Shown here: piece by piece, positions 21,028 through 31,006 of the stretch
Layout: each line of letters starts with the position of its first letter
Position numbering within the stretch: position 1 is the first letter of the stretch
Source: Phytophthora hibernalis
Lineage: Eukaryota; Oomycota; Peronosporomycetes; Peronosporales; Peronosporaceae
Direction: 5' to 3'
Length of the DNA stretch: 64,000 nt
Assembly: GCA_012656075.1 (NCBI GenBank)
Contig: JAAKBF010000045.1
Coordinates: 372,001 to 436,000, forward strand
The notes under the pieces: generated by a model
What the model was told of the DNA's origin: nothing
Seen by the model: only the letters and a program-made list of their open reading frames with translations
Database searches by the model: none
Translations under genes and position numbers: made by a program

Positions 21028-23709
21028 CTATGAAAAGGGACGTTCGACCCTACGCCTAAATCTCCTCAACAAACTTGTCCCGCAGACTCGAGACGGAGTA
21101 CGCGTGATGCGCATACAAAGCTGACGAGCGTTAGGAAGCGAGCGGAAGAAACGACGCCACGGATCCCGCGTGTTGATGTCGTCCAACGCGGCGTGCAGCG
21201 TCGCATGTTGACGGCCCGGATACCACCGACCGACGGCAGAACGACTGGGAGGGAAGTGCAGGAAGAGCGGGTCGATCAGGAGATACATATCCGCCGACTC
21301 CGACCGGAAGAGCCCGATGATAAGCTGAAGGACGCTCGCCAAGTGGTCCGCCGCGTGCGATCTACGCGAGTTCCGACCCCGGCGCCACGTAACCCACTCG
21401 GGACCACTGGGAACCGGCAACTCATGGGAGGCTTCCCAGTAAGCTAGGGCCCAATGTTCCAAGTGCAAGTCGTACCGCGACAAGAGGGCCCTCGTCCGCC
21501 GCGAAGGTCAGGGGCTCCGCGCGCTGGGTCAGGTAGGCCCACGGCCGAGATGCGTACAATGCGTCAACGTTGGCCTTCGTCAACAAGGCCTCGTTCCATG
21601 TAGAGGGCGGGGCCTGGCCGTGGACGGGAATATCCAGTCTGAAGGGGGAATCAGGGTCGCCCGAAGCAGGCGCACCGACAGAGATGTCAACGTTATGGAG
21701 TGGAGAGAACGCTGCCACGGCGGGTACCCCATCAGCTGGATCACGCACGGGAATAGCGGGGGCAAAGAACGGCACATTAGAGGTGCCGGCGGCTCCAGAA
21801 GGTGGCGAAGAAGGAGAACTGGACGACGAGTTGGCAGAAGCTGTCGCTCTAGAAGAAACAGCTGCCGAAGATGAAGAAGACGACCCCCACCATCCGATGA
21901 CGCACCGCTCCCTGAACCCGCGGAGTCCGATCGAGCAGCGAAACCGGACCGCGAAGCACGTCGACGCTACCGGCGAGGTTTCGTCCGGCGGGAGTCAATA
22001 CCGGACGCGCTACCCGACGAGAACATGTCCTGAGCACACGGGAAGCCTCCGCGGGAGACATTCTTGGAGAGTGCTGGTTTTGGACAGCTGCGACATGGTC
22101 GGAAGCAGCGGAGTCCGCCGCGGTGGACGGACGGGAACTCCGACGGAGAGACGGATTTCACCAGGAGGTAGTAGGAGAGGCGAAGCAGCCGCGCGACGTG
22201 GAGGAAAAGGCCCTCGCGGTCTAGTGGATTGGCGCCTCTGGGATCGAGTGAGCGGCACCGAAGCTCCAAAACGAGGTTGACCAGGAAGGATACCCCGGGC
22301 GTAGATGTGACGGACTGCGGGGGCGGTGCTGATGGAGGCGTCAACGCGATTCCGGAGCTTCCATCCGACTCGCGTCGCCTGGATGCAAGGGAACGGCCGC
22401 GTTCACGGCGGACTCGGCATCCGTCTCCAGCGTCCGGAGGAGTCCATCGATATTCAAGGATCCTCCCGCAGCCGCGACTGCAGCGGTGAGACGGGCAGCC
22501 AATGCGTCGCGTACCCGTCGGGCTGACTCTCGCCCTAGACGGGCCTCTAGTAATAGTCGTCGCCACGTGTCCGTACGCTCATCCCTCTAGCGCGTCTCCC
22601 GCTCCGAGGTGGCTTCCAACTCGGCGACTTGCGAGTCCAGTCGTCGCACCCGAGCTTGGTGTAACGCCTGCTGACGAGCGGACGTCTGGCGAACGGATAG
22701 AACACCAGCCCTGTACTGATCGGAGCGTGCAGACGCACGCAGTTCCTCGGCCTGAGCTCGAGCGAGATCGGCTTGGGCGGACACGCGCGCCGCTTCTACG
22801 ATGGAGATAGAAGCCTCGAGATCGCGGAAACGTGTCACGTCGCGCTGATGTTCCTCGGCGTGAGCCACGAGCAAGGCATTAACTCACTGCAAGTCGGCGG
22901 CGAGGGCTCGTCACGAGCCCGCGCTGGGGCGGTGTCCTGTTGACTGCGGGTAAGAGCTTCGTGGGCTACGCGCAGGTCTTCCGCAACCGCGTCGCGATTT
23001 TTAATGGCTTGACAGACGACAGTCGTGTCTGCTCGCGCTCCAAGACAGCTCGCGACAGCTCACCCTGGATCGTGAACAACTCCCGACGCACAGCGTCCAT
23101 CTACACGCGGACGCGCGCCAACGCGATATTCGAGGCAGTCGAGGAAGATGCCTCCGCGGCTGCGAGGAAGGCGGACAACTGCGCGACGCGAGATCGTTCT
23201 TCCTCCAACTCTGCAGCCGTGGCCTCAGCCTCCTCTCTGTTAACACGCGATACCGAGTTTCCCACTTTTCGTCGCGACCCGCTTGCGTCCACAGAGTGCC
23301 CTCGGCGTCTAACAGGCTGGCATTCTCCGCTGTCAAGCACTCCACGCGGCCGTTCAACTGGCTGACGGTCGATGAGACCAGGTCATACCCTCACGCGCTC
23401 GCCGGAGCAGGGAGAGGTTACGGTCGTGCAACGAAGCGGCGTGTACAGCCAGTCCGGCGTTGGCGGCGGACGACATATCCAACTGAGCGCGAAGTAGCTG
23501 CGCGTCGTGCTCCAGGGCGTTGGCGTCGTTGATCAACGCGCCGACAGACGGAATGGGGTCGCCTCGGCCAGGAATCTGGACAGCAGGAGCCGGAGGGACA
23601 GCCAGCGGACGTCTGCCAGAGTCACATATGGCACACCGGATGGAAGCCAGGTCCCCAGTGTCCAAGAACACCGTGTCATCGCTGTCGCGGTCTTTGAAGG
23701 TCGTCATGA
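21028..23709 (-). pseudogene. Antisense accessory reading frame of the Gypsy element, coiled-coil protein
   Basis: Between the chromodomain and the right LTR, the strand opposite to gag-pol reads through about 2.7 kb as a protein-like sequence with a few frame changes. It begins MTTFKDRDSDDTVFLDTGDL at 23709, with a C-x2-C pair (IRCAICDSG). Then come long Ala/Arg/Glu/Gln-rich heptad-like stretches (AELEEERSRVAQLSAFLAAA; RVSAQADLARAQAEELRASA; VRRLDSQVAELEATSERETR), indicating coiled coil. A low-complexity Ser/Pro region and an aromatic C-terminal module follow (NVDALYASRPWAYLTQRAEP; SRYDLHLEHWALAYWEASHE; ADMYLLIDPLFLHFPPS), ending at the stop near 21028. I do not recognise the family. The position recalls antisense extra ORFs known from some plant Gypsy lineages. 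Decay matches the rest of the element. Confidence 0.6.
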
Positions 23710-23822
23710 ACTGTGAGCCTAAAAGATAAACACAAGGCGAAACGATGAGCAGAATAACGGTAGGACGGGTTTTGCCGCAATGCACTCGCCTGGGGAGTGC
23801 GCGCAGACGCCAGCGGCACGGG

Positions 23823-24550
23823 TGTGGAGAAGCGGACTGTCGGAGGTCGGCGCAACGAGGGATGTCGACGCAAAGCGGAGTGCCGGAAACGATGAAGGCG
23901 AACAAACCGATTGATGCATGTCGACACGGAGCGACGGGAAACGGAATTTTCTGCAGGAAAGACGGAGTCGGATCAGACGGCGGTTCTGCTCCGTCTACAT
24001 ACGACCTTGGGACAAGGCCTGCGACATGAGGACCCCGATCGGAGGCAATGTTTACCCCCGATCTACAACCCCGACCGACGGACCCCGATCTAGCAACTCG
24101 ACGAACCCCGATCTAGCAACTTGATAGGACAACATAAGGCTCAGTCCCGAATTCTCTTTGCGATACGCAAGTGGATTTCCTTCGTTCCAAGAGCCAGCAG
24201 CCTCGACCGAGAAGAGCCCCAAGATAAACCGACCCCGTCGTTCGCTGCTGGATAGGTGTACTGAACCCCCAACACGCCGTGCCCGATAGGAAGGACACGT
24301 TAAACGATACCGTCCACGCGTCGCTGATAACCCGACGCCGAAGACGAAGAACGCACTGACCCGATAACGCCGTGCACAACCGAGGAAACGCCGGCCCAAT
24401 AACGCTGCACGCCCAAGGTCAAAGAGAGGACGTCGTCACACATGAGTGAGACGTCAGAGTAAGAGCGACGCAGTGCGAGGAGAATCCGCGCTGCGCCTGA
24501 GAAGAAGGGTTTATGCGAGGACGACTTTGCAGATTTCTGCTAAGGCGCTA
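23823..24550 (+). repeat. Gypsy 3' LTR
   Basis: 728 bp, starting TGTGGAGAAGCGGACTG and ending GGCGCTA before the target duplication. It lacks two blocks present in the 5' LTR (about 120 and 100 bp). No strong polypurine tract is visible just upstream (gccagcggcacggg). Confidence 0.9.
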
Positions 24551-25058
24551 ATGGGTGTGAATCCAATCTTAGAAGTTATCCATCTATAGAGCTACATTGT
24601 ATTGAATGCATTTTCATCTTGTGGTGAATTGTAAAGATATCGTGGAAGCTTGTGGTACTTGTGATGCATTGTGGTGAATTGTAATAGATTATTTTACGGT
24701 TTTGGCTGTGTAATGTGTGATAGCACGCTCTAATGACTGACGAGCGGGCTGATACTCTCCGACATGCAGTCGTCAATTCAAGAAATGCAACCCTTCTTGG
24801 CGAGCAGTTCGCATCGTAGTGGACAAAGATTTCACCGAAATAAGTGTCTTCGCTACAGAAATGCCAGAGGCGCGCGTGCTTCTTTGTCGATTTCACGCGA
24901 TCAAGTACATTAAAAAAGAATCGCTAAGACGGAATGTGGGCTTGACGCAATTCGGCGAGGCCGGCTCAAACGTATCGCCAGCCTGATTGTGCGGTCCCAA
25001 AACTTGCTGAAGTCAATACCGTGAGCAGCAAAATACTGAGCTTCGAGATGAAGAAATA
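24551..25058 (+). pseudogene. MULE transposase, C-terminal part
   Basis: Resumes the MULE after the Gypsy insertion. A conserved catalytic-core block lies at about 24770-24985: KKCNPSWRAVRIVVDKDFTE followed by ISVFATEMPEARVLLCRFHA and IKYIKKE, matching the family pattern in which an acidic residue (DKDFTE) precedes a C-x2-H (CRFH). The first 200 bp are badly eroded with stops, and after 24985 the frame closes. Together with 9601-10847 it covers DNA-binding and most catalytic regions, but cannot encode an active protein. Confidence 0.75.
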
Positions 25059-25568
25059 TTGCTAAAACTTCAACTAGGCCACTCCAACATTTACCCCAAA
25101 GTAACTGGAACATACATATACACGAAGGGAGCGTGGTATGGAACGAGAAGTGCTTTTAGAATGGTTGAAGAATGCATTGAGTGGATTAAGGAGATAGATG
25201 TGGAGGCGGCTCAGTTAGGATCGCTGTTCAGCGAGGGAACGCTGATTGATACAGGAGATGTCTGTATGTGCCTGGCAAATCTCAACCTCCGCGACGACGA
25301 AGAGAAGGCACTGCTCCGTTTGGTTCACGACGAAACCGGAGATGTAGCCATGGCAGCCACTATTTCGGTCATGTACAAAGATGCAAACAGCCGACAGCTT
25401 GAGCAGAATTCTATCACTTTCACCATCCAGTTGATGGCAAAGGAGACCGACACAGAGAATATTGAATGGTTGAAGCAAAACAGAATTGTGGAGACAACTG
25501 ATGACAAGATCGTCGGGGCCCTGTGGGTGAACACAAACCATTGGTGTGGGATTGGAATCAGTCTGTAG
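25059..25568 (+). CDS. C48 (Ulp1)-protease-like ORF inside the MULE, truncated
   Basis: A 169-residue open frame. The first two thirds (ECIEWIKEIDVEAAQLGSLF; DVCMCLANLNLRDDEEKALL) are acidic and helical. The end, KIVGALWVNTNHWCGIGISL, matches the strand-plus-HWC segment carrying the catalytic His of Ulp1-type proteases (compare LPVLIELHWCAAIFEF at about 3170). The frame stops right there, so the Asp and Cys parts are missing or lie in eroded sequence (25569-25760). The protease-like signature is short, so the call is moderate. Its place beside a MULE transposase parallels Ulp1-carrying MULEs of plants. Confidence 0.55.
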   Translation: MLKLQLGHSNIYPKVTGTYIYTKGAWYGTRSAFRMVEECIEWIKEIDVEAAQLGSLFSEGTLIDTGDVCMCLANLNLRDDEEKALLRLVHDETGDVAMAATISVMYKDANSRQLEQNSITFTIQLMAKETDTENIEWLKQNRIVETTDDKIVGALWVNTNHWCGIGISL

Positions 25569-25978
25569 AAGTATGTACAGAGAGCTACCTGTTTGGTTCT
25601 CTTGACATCCCGGCAGACACCAAGTTATTGAGATTCCGTTTTCTGCTTAAGGTCCTATTAGGTTAAGGCAGAATTCAATTCACACGTGGGGCCTTCGATA
25701 TGATTCTGCCTTGGATTCTATCAATGTTTCTTCCGACTGCACCTAGCGAGCCACCTGCAAGTCACTGTACTACCTTAGCTGTGTGCGAAACACAAAATAA
25801 CGCCGAATAATACGCCGCCGTTGCTTTGGACGAGGGATCCACAGGCATCCATATGCGACGGGGAGTGCAGAGTGCCTGTGGCTTGTGGCAATTGGGCACA
25901 AGCCTTGTGGTAACTTGTTTTGAATTGTGGAAAACGACACAATTCTGCCACAATACGCCTGCAAATCCTCGTGATAGA
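25569..25978. other. Eroded MULE interior
   Basis: No recognisable gene. It probably contains the decayed remainder of the C48-like ORF. Confidence 0.4.
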
Positions 25979-26138
25979 AAAATAATAATATTTTAATACT
26001 CGCATGGACCCTAGCAGGTCGCATGGTCTTTACTGAGGTCCCTACGAAGGAGGTATTCTATCGCTTTAAAAATGAATTTGCTTGTTCACATAGGTCTGAA
26101 ACCAAAGGTTACGAAGTTTCAAGTCGCAGTAAGAAGTA
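25979..26138. repeat. Right arm of the MULE, copy B, left part
   Basis: Aligns with 4070-4225 of copy A and ends at the TA target of the pogo element (26137-26138). Confidence 0.75.
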
Positions 26139-27836
26139 CAGACAACGACGGTGAAATCCGTACCCCATAAAAATCCGCACCCCTGCAGTGGGATGGACCA
26201 AGGCAAGTAAAAACAAAAACGAGGCAGCAAATTTTAAACATATTCATCCAATCAGTGTGTTAGAAAATTACTGGTCCGCACGTCGATTTATCTCCCTCAC
26301 CCTTTGCATTTCCCGTTTGTGTAGGGAGCCGCCATGGCTCCCCAAGCATCTTACTCCGTCAAGCAAAGCGTGAAGCTTTAGACAGCATCAGTCGTATTGG
26401 CTGCAAGCCAACGGCTCGAAAGCTCGGTATCCCGTTATCTACGTTGCATGATTGGCGGAGACAAGAGAAGGAATTATTCAGCTTCAAGGGGGCACAGACA
26501 AGCAAGACGCTAAAAGGACAGGGGCTAAGGGCATCATAACATTCGGACACGAGATGGTGACCTATATGAAGGATCTGCGTCGCGAAGAAGAGGTACTGCA
26601 AACATTATGGTCTGAATGTTTGCAAATTAAATTGACTTCTTTTTTGTAAAGTTTTTGTGTACAGGAAATATGATTGAATATATAAAACAAGAACATCCCA
26701 CTTGGCTAGAGGCGTATTTAGCGACGAAGTCAAGTGACGAAAGGCGTGTAAACGCATTGATGCGCTTGTGCCAGCGGTTTGCAAGCCGGTAAGAAAACTA
26801 TCTTTTCTAATATTGAGCTACTTGTTTTGAAAAGTGTACTATTAACTTATCTTTTGATATTTCAACATTTTGTTTTTATAATATGGTGTTTAGGCATGGG
26901 TTTTCAACGCAAAAAGTTACAACATTCGAAGAAAAACGAAGCTGTACTACAGCAGACGCATTTAGAATTTGCAATCAAGTTTTGGAGCGAATACAGCCAT
27001 TTTTCGGAAAGTGCTATCTACAACGTCGACGAAACGACCATTTATTTCGACACTCCACCCCACAAAATATGGGCCCTCAAGGGGAGGCGTGGATCAGCAA
27101 AAGTCAAGCATATGCAGAAGAATTCCGGAAGACTCACAGCTGTGCTCACCATTCGGGCTGACGGTACGTTCATTTATTTTACATTTAATTTACTGTTTAC
27201 TGAAACTAAGTAACGTTATTTGATATAGAAAAAAACTGCCAATACCCTTCATTCTGCGAGGAATACCTGGCGGCACTGTGGAGACCAATGAGTTGCCATC
27301 CATGAACATGGCTGGATGGACGCAACCGTTTGGGAGTTTTATATTGAAAGTTTGCTTAAATTTGAAATAGATTCTCCCTCTGTCCTCCTTCTCCATAACT
27401 TCGATTCCCATGTATCGGAAGGAGGACAGAATGTAGTAGCGGAGGCTACCTCAGCACTAGTGTGCCCTGTTCCGCCAAACAGCACGTCTGTCTGTCATCC
27501 TCTTGATGTTGGAGTTATGGGTCCACTCAAGAAGAAGCTGACAGGCGTATGGCTATCAGAAAATATTAATGGTACACGCACCGCGCAGCAAAGAGACTTG
27601 CCGCGATCAAGCGCACCATTACAGCATGGGAAGGTATCACAGAGCACTGTGTTGTGCGTAGCTATGAAAAGGCAATTCCAAGATATCCTGGAGTCCAAGT
27701 ATAGGATAAAAATGTTTTTTCACCAATCACAAATAGCGAATCACTGATGGGTACGGATTTTTTGTCGAGATGCCCCGTTTTACTTTTGTATGGCGGATAC
27801 AGTTCAGTGGGGTACGGATTTCACCGTCGTTGTCTG
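26139..27836 (+). mobile_element. pogo/Tigger-type DNA transposon
   Basis: A 1698-bp element with 29-bp perfect terminal inverted repeats (26139-26167 and 27808-27836, starting CAGACAACGACGGTG). It is flanked by TA duplications (26137-26138, 27837-27838). Copy A of the host arm shows the uninterrupted site. TA target, CAG start and a DDE_1 transposase fit the pogo branch of Tc1/mariner. Confidence 0.95.
26334..27704 (+). pseudogene. pogo-like transposase, frameshifted
   Basis: Starts MAPQASYSVKQ at 26334. The N-terminal helix-turn-helix reads DSISRIGCKPTARKLGIPLS then TLHDWRRQEKELFSFKGAQT. A second DNA-binding part has ITFGHEMVTYMKDLRREEEV and HPTWLEAYLATKSSDERRVN. The DDE core has YNVDETTIYFDTPPHKIWAL (first Asp), VLLLHNFDSHVSEGGQN (second) and CHPLDVGVMGPLKKKLTGVW (third). 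The C-terminus reads KRTITAWEGITEHCV. Likely introns are about 26596-26668 (GT..TGTACAG), about 26789-26893 (GTAAGA..TTTAG) and 27163-27229 (GTACGT..ATATAG). Frame changes near 26385, 26515, 27310 and 27590 disrupt the product. Catalytic Asp residues are retained, so the break is by indels rather than active-site loss. Confidence 0.85.
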
Positions 27837-27838
27837 TA

Positions 27839-28220
27839 GGGGAGGTGAAATGCTTCGAAATGGCAAAACTGCTAATGAAATGGATTTTTATGTCCAAAAT
27901 GGCTACCTGTCGGTTCATTTTATGTGTTAAATCCTCGTTTTATGTTGCATTTGTACACTTCTGATTGGGATACATGCAATTTCTTCACGGACACCTTTGT
28001 AGATGCCATTTTCAACGCCGCAATGCTTTACAACTATGGCAGCAATGTAAACACGACTGGAACGATGCATTTTGACTTGTATCGGTCTTATTTAATATCA
28101 AACGAAATACTACCGGAATACATTGGCTTTTCAAATACCGTACAAAACAGCCATATTTGGCGGGTTGTTAGGGGCAATCCGAGTTGGTTGATTATGAACC
28201 AATGATTAAAGAAAGGAACA
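27839..28220. repeat. Right arm of the MULE, copy B, right part
   Basis: Aligns with 4226-4442 plus 9199-9381 and carries the intact Copia target (near 28050, aatgtaaacacgactgg). A 93-codon open frame (27924-28205) spans it, with frame disagreement upstream. I do not recognise the protein. Confidence 0.75.
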
Positions 28221-28437
28221 TATTTTAACATATTAATATTTTTCAACGTTAGTTGTTAGTTGATTATGAACCAACGATTAAAGAAAGGAACATATTAAAA
28301 TATGAACATGTTAAAATATGTTCCTTTCTTAATATAAACCAACGATTAAAGAAACGATTAAAGAAAGGAACATATTAAAATATGAACATGTTAAAATATG
28401 TTCCTTTCTTTAATCGTTGGTTCATAATCAACTATGT
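28221..28437. repeat. Palindromic cluster of the transposon end motif
   Basis: The motif gattatgaaccaacgatta followed by aagaaaggaaca is present at about 28262-28292 on the plus strand and in reverse complement at about 28401-28434. Each copy is joined to gaacatattaaaatatgaac/atgttaaaatatgttcc hairpins, and there are partial tandem copies near 28337-28370. It can fold into large stem-loops. It may be the fold-back terminus of the MULE or a separate small element. Confidence 0.65.
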
Positions 28438-29581
28438 AGTCCTTTGCATTTATTTTGCCGTCTATTTTAGACCTCTAAAATAGACTTTGTTCAAATCAGT
28501 TTCGATTTGCTCCGCATAGCGCTTGCAAATAATAGCATTACAAAAGTGAGAAACAGGGAGAAAATTGCCCCAACGATGTGAGTCTGCGCACTATATGCGA
28601 AATAGGTGTGCTACTGCTGACGATATTGCACTGATGAAGCTATTGCGACTAGAGGCATATGCTGCTGTAATAAGCCACATTGTCTAAATAACAAATGACT
28701 TCTAACAAACACTATTATCAGGGAGAAATGCGAAAAAGGCAACTCAAATCGATGCCTAAAACACACACACACAAAAATAAAATAAAGTACTGCGGAACAA
28801 ATGTATCGAACACTGATATTTAGTAAGTTCAACAAGTGTTTAGAAGAAGTTTATGAAACTGGGAGGCACAAGTTCTTTCCTGGTGATTGACAATGGCAAG
28901 AATCCACATTTCACTCAGAAAGATAAATAAAAACTACATGTAACTGTAAAGTGACATTGACTCAAAGTGATATTACTCCAAAGAAAAAGAGATACGATAA
29001 AACAGGATTTCATCCTAAAAGGTTTCGTGACGCAAATTAAAATACTGCATACTAGCAACATATACGCACAATACAAACAAGCGAACAGGTTTTGCCTTCA
29101 GTAAAAGGTTTTCTTGAGTAGCATAATACTACACTGCACATAATATCAAAAAGGCGAACAGCACCATCACGTGATAAAATACCGATAATCATTCGGATAC
29201 ACGGTGCTATTACTATCAGTAAAATTGATGTAAAATCCAAAGCATTCCAATGCCTGACATTCGCGAGGCAACTTCCTCGTTGTGGGAGGCTGTAAAAGTA
29301 TGCACCTCTGACGTGCCTACGCTATGTCATAGTACTCCAGTAGTACTAGGGATTTGTATCCCGTGCAATGTAGACCAGTTAAGTTATCCCAGACAAGAGG
29401 TTTGAATATCCGCTGAGGACTTCCAGTCCTCACTTCGTCTTTGCCGCCTGCTACACAAGCTTCCTCCAATACACAAGTCGCCTTCCTGGCCGCCTTCCTC
29501 CTCAAGAACCATCTCTTCCTTACGCTTCGTGCTATCCTCCGCTGTCCTAACCTAACCTCTGCGCAATTCCTCATCCCAACA
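28438..29581. other. Gene-free stretch
   Basis: AT-rich; only short frames with no recognisable product. A short simple repeat (acacacacacac) sits near 28762. Confidence 0.5.
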
Positions 29582-29921
29582 GGTTATTAATAAGAAAGTG
29601 CTTACGTAGACCAACTATCTTTTAAAGCCAGGCGAATAACCCTAGTACCTGAAAAGCAACCAAAGTCGCCGGCTTCGGCCGGCGAGATCAAGCGCAGCGC
29701 TGCAAGACTAGGGTCAAATGAACGGGCTTGGCCAGAGAGGTTTAGCATCGACGTGCGAAGCGAAGTCTTCGCGCGGTGTGCTAAACCTCGACATTTGCCA
29801 CGCCACTCCCCGGAGTGGAGGTTTAGGGTTCAGGGTACAGTTGCTGTAAGAGGTGCTTAAGCTGCAGGATAGTTGGTTTTATGTCCATATAGTTGGTCTA
29901 CGTAACGAGTGCCTATTAATA
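29582..29921. repeat. Highly structured inverted-repeat element
   Basis: Terminal inverted repeats of about 37 bp (GGTTATTAATA..., inner end ACGTAGACCAACTAT on both sides) bound a 340-bp element flanked by ACA on both sides (possible 3-bp duplication). The interior is packed with hairpins: CGCCGGC-TTCG-GCCGGCG near 29670; GAGGTTTAGCA...TGCTAAACCTC at about 29739-29791 with an inner GCGAAG/CTTCGC stem; CCACTCC/GGAGTGG near 29805; and CCCTAGT/ACTAGGG enclosing 29641-29712. No ORF. The structure is far richer than a usual MITE, so an RNA function is possible. Confidence 0.7.
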
Positions 29922-30201
29922 ACCACATCTGGTCCCGACTTCAACAGAGATGCACCCAACGATCTCGTTTTTGCACTCCCAGAACTGCATTTCCAGGCGG
30001 TAAACAAGACGGCTGTGCTTTAAAATCGAGTTTTGGCGTTTAGCACCTGCCTTTTTAAGCTTGCACTTCCGCTTCGTAGTAAAGTCGTGATTAGGATAAA
30101 ATCGGGTTGGAAGGTCTAATATAAGAGACTTTTATCGAGCCTTTTGTCAAAATATATGCAAAGCACAATACTTCACGCCCGGAGGAATAATACTGTTGTA
30201 A

Positions 30202-30656
30202 GAACATCTCCACCGGTTGGAAAACTTTTGGGCAAATGCAAATTTTGCCAAACAATTTGCCAAAGCTCTATTTTCTGGCTATCCACCGGTTGGGAAAAAC
30301 TCAATAACTTTTGCCGAAGCGACGATTCCGACATAAAAGTCAACAACTTTGTCGGGATTTCTGCTGAAGTCGACAAAACTCAGCAGCAGTGCTGCCAGCA
30401 CACCGCAAGAACGATCTACCGCCCGAAGAAGGTCGCTTGCACCTTCTCCTCATCTAGAATCGATTCAAATAGAATTTCAACGGCTAACACCTCCACCACG
30501 TCGACTTGTAGCACTTCTAGCAGCACCGATCGCAGCATTTGTCTGTGAAGCCGCTGTTACCGGTGTGGATGCCTTGGGGCGTGCTAGAAAAGGTTCACCA
30601 GCATCCGACAAACGCCATTTTATAGCCTATTTGGCCGCCAACCGGTGGAGATGCTC
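30202..30656. repeat. PIF/Harbinger-type MITE
   Basis: 455 bp with inverted ends GAACATCTCCACCGGTTGG (left) and GAGCATCTCCACCGGTTGG (right, reverse complement). It is flanked by a TAA duplication (30199-30201, 30657-30659), the target type of PIF/Harbinger. An additional ccaccggttggg copy lies inside near 30284. The ORF at 30349-30693 runs through the right end and is probably not a gene. Confidence 0.88.
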
Positions 30657-30792
30657 TAAGTATGATAGGCGAAAATACCTGCTTACGTTTTGACAAATGA
30701 GATTAACCTACTTGCACAAGTTAATCGCTCATTTGTACCTACATGTACAGTTCTTAAAAGTAACCTTTTGTACGCAGTGTAATACAGTGCTA

Positions 30793-30938
30793 CCCCTCGT
30801 TATGCGCACCTCGATAATCCGATACCCCGTCAAATCAGTTTATAAATCATAGCAACTTTTACCAAAACACTGCATTATTTTTATTCAATATCTAATCCCT
30901 CTAAAATCACTGCCGAACCCACTGCGCATAACGAGGGG
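30793..30938. repeat. pogo-type MITE with TA target
   Basis: 146 bp with perfect 16-bp inverted repeats CCCCTCGTTATGCGCA / TGCGCATAACGAGGGG, flanked by TA on both sides (30791-30792, 30939-30940). Non-coding. The GCATAACGAGGGG end resembles pogo/Tigger termini. Confidence 0.88.
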
Positions 30939-31006
30939 TAACTTACGCGGTACCGAATCAATAATACTTGTACAGTACATTGTACATGTACACGTACCGG
31001 TACTAC

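Larger units (their letters stand above)
10848..24550 (+). mobile_element. Gypsy (chromovirus-like) LTR retrotransposon, nested in MULE
   Basis: A 13703-bp element flanked by the 5-bp target duplication ATGGG (10843-10847 and 24551-24555). LTRs start TGTGGAGAAGCGG. Interior order on the plus strand: gag, protease, RT, RNase H, integrase, chromodomain. A long minus-strand reading frame then lies before the right LTR. The interior is inflated by a 1280-bp LINE. Numerous stops and frameshifts and substantial LTR indels (951 versus 728 bp) make it older than the Copia element. RT before integrase and the C-terminal chromodomain support the Gypsy/chromovirus assignment. Confidence 0.93.
9382..28220 (+). 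mobile_element. MULE-type DNA transposon, disrupted by nested insertions
   Basis: The pieces 9382-10847, 24551-26138 and 27839-28220 form one host element of roughly 3.4 kb once the Gypsy (10848-24550) and pogo (26139-27836) elements are set aside. It carries an intron-containing MULE transposase, a C48-protease-like ORF and the right arm shared with copy A. The left terminus is uncertain and is placed only by the end of copy A. The terminal inverted repeats usual for MULEs were not proven; the repeated end motif near 28.2-28.4 kb is the best candidate. Gypsy and pogo boundaries inside it are supported by target duplications (ATGGG and TA). Confidence 0.65.

Noticed and set aside
23354..23709. 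Start of the antisense Gypsy frame as a host gene
   Set aside because: It lies wholly between the Gypsy chromodomain and LTR and decays with the element, so it is treated as an element ORF.
29820..29837. Telomere-like TTTAGGG/TTCAGGG
   Set aside because: Only about two degenerate units inside a structured repeat; not a telomere or a clear interstitial telomeric array.
30349..30693. 114-codon ORF
   Set aside because: Runs through the right end of a Harbinger-type MITE, so it cannot be a host gene as drawn; no domain.
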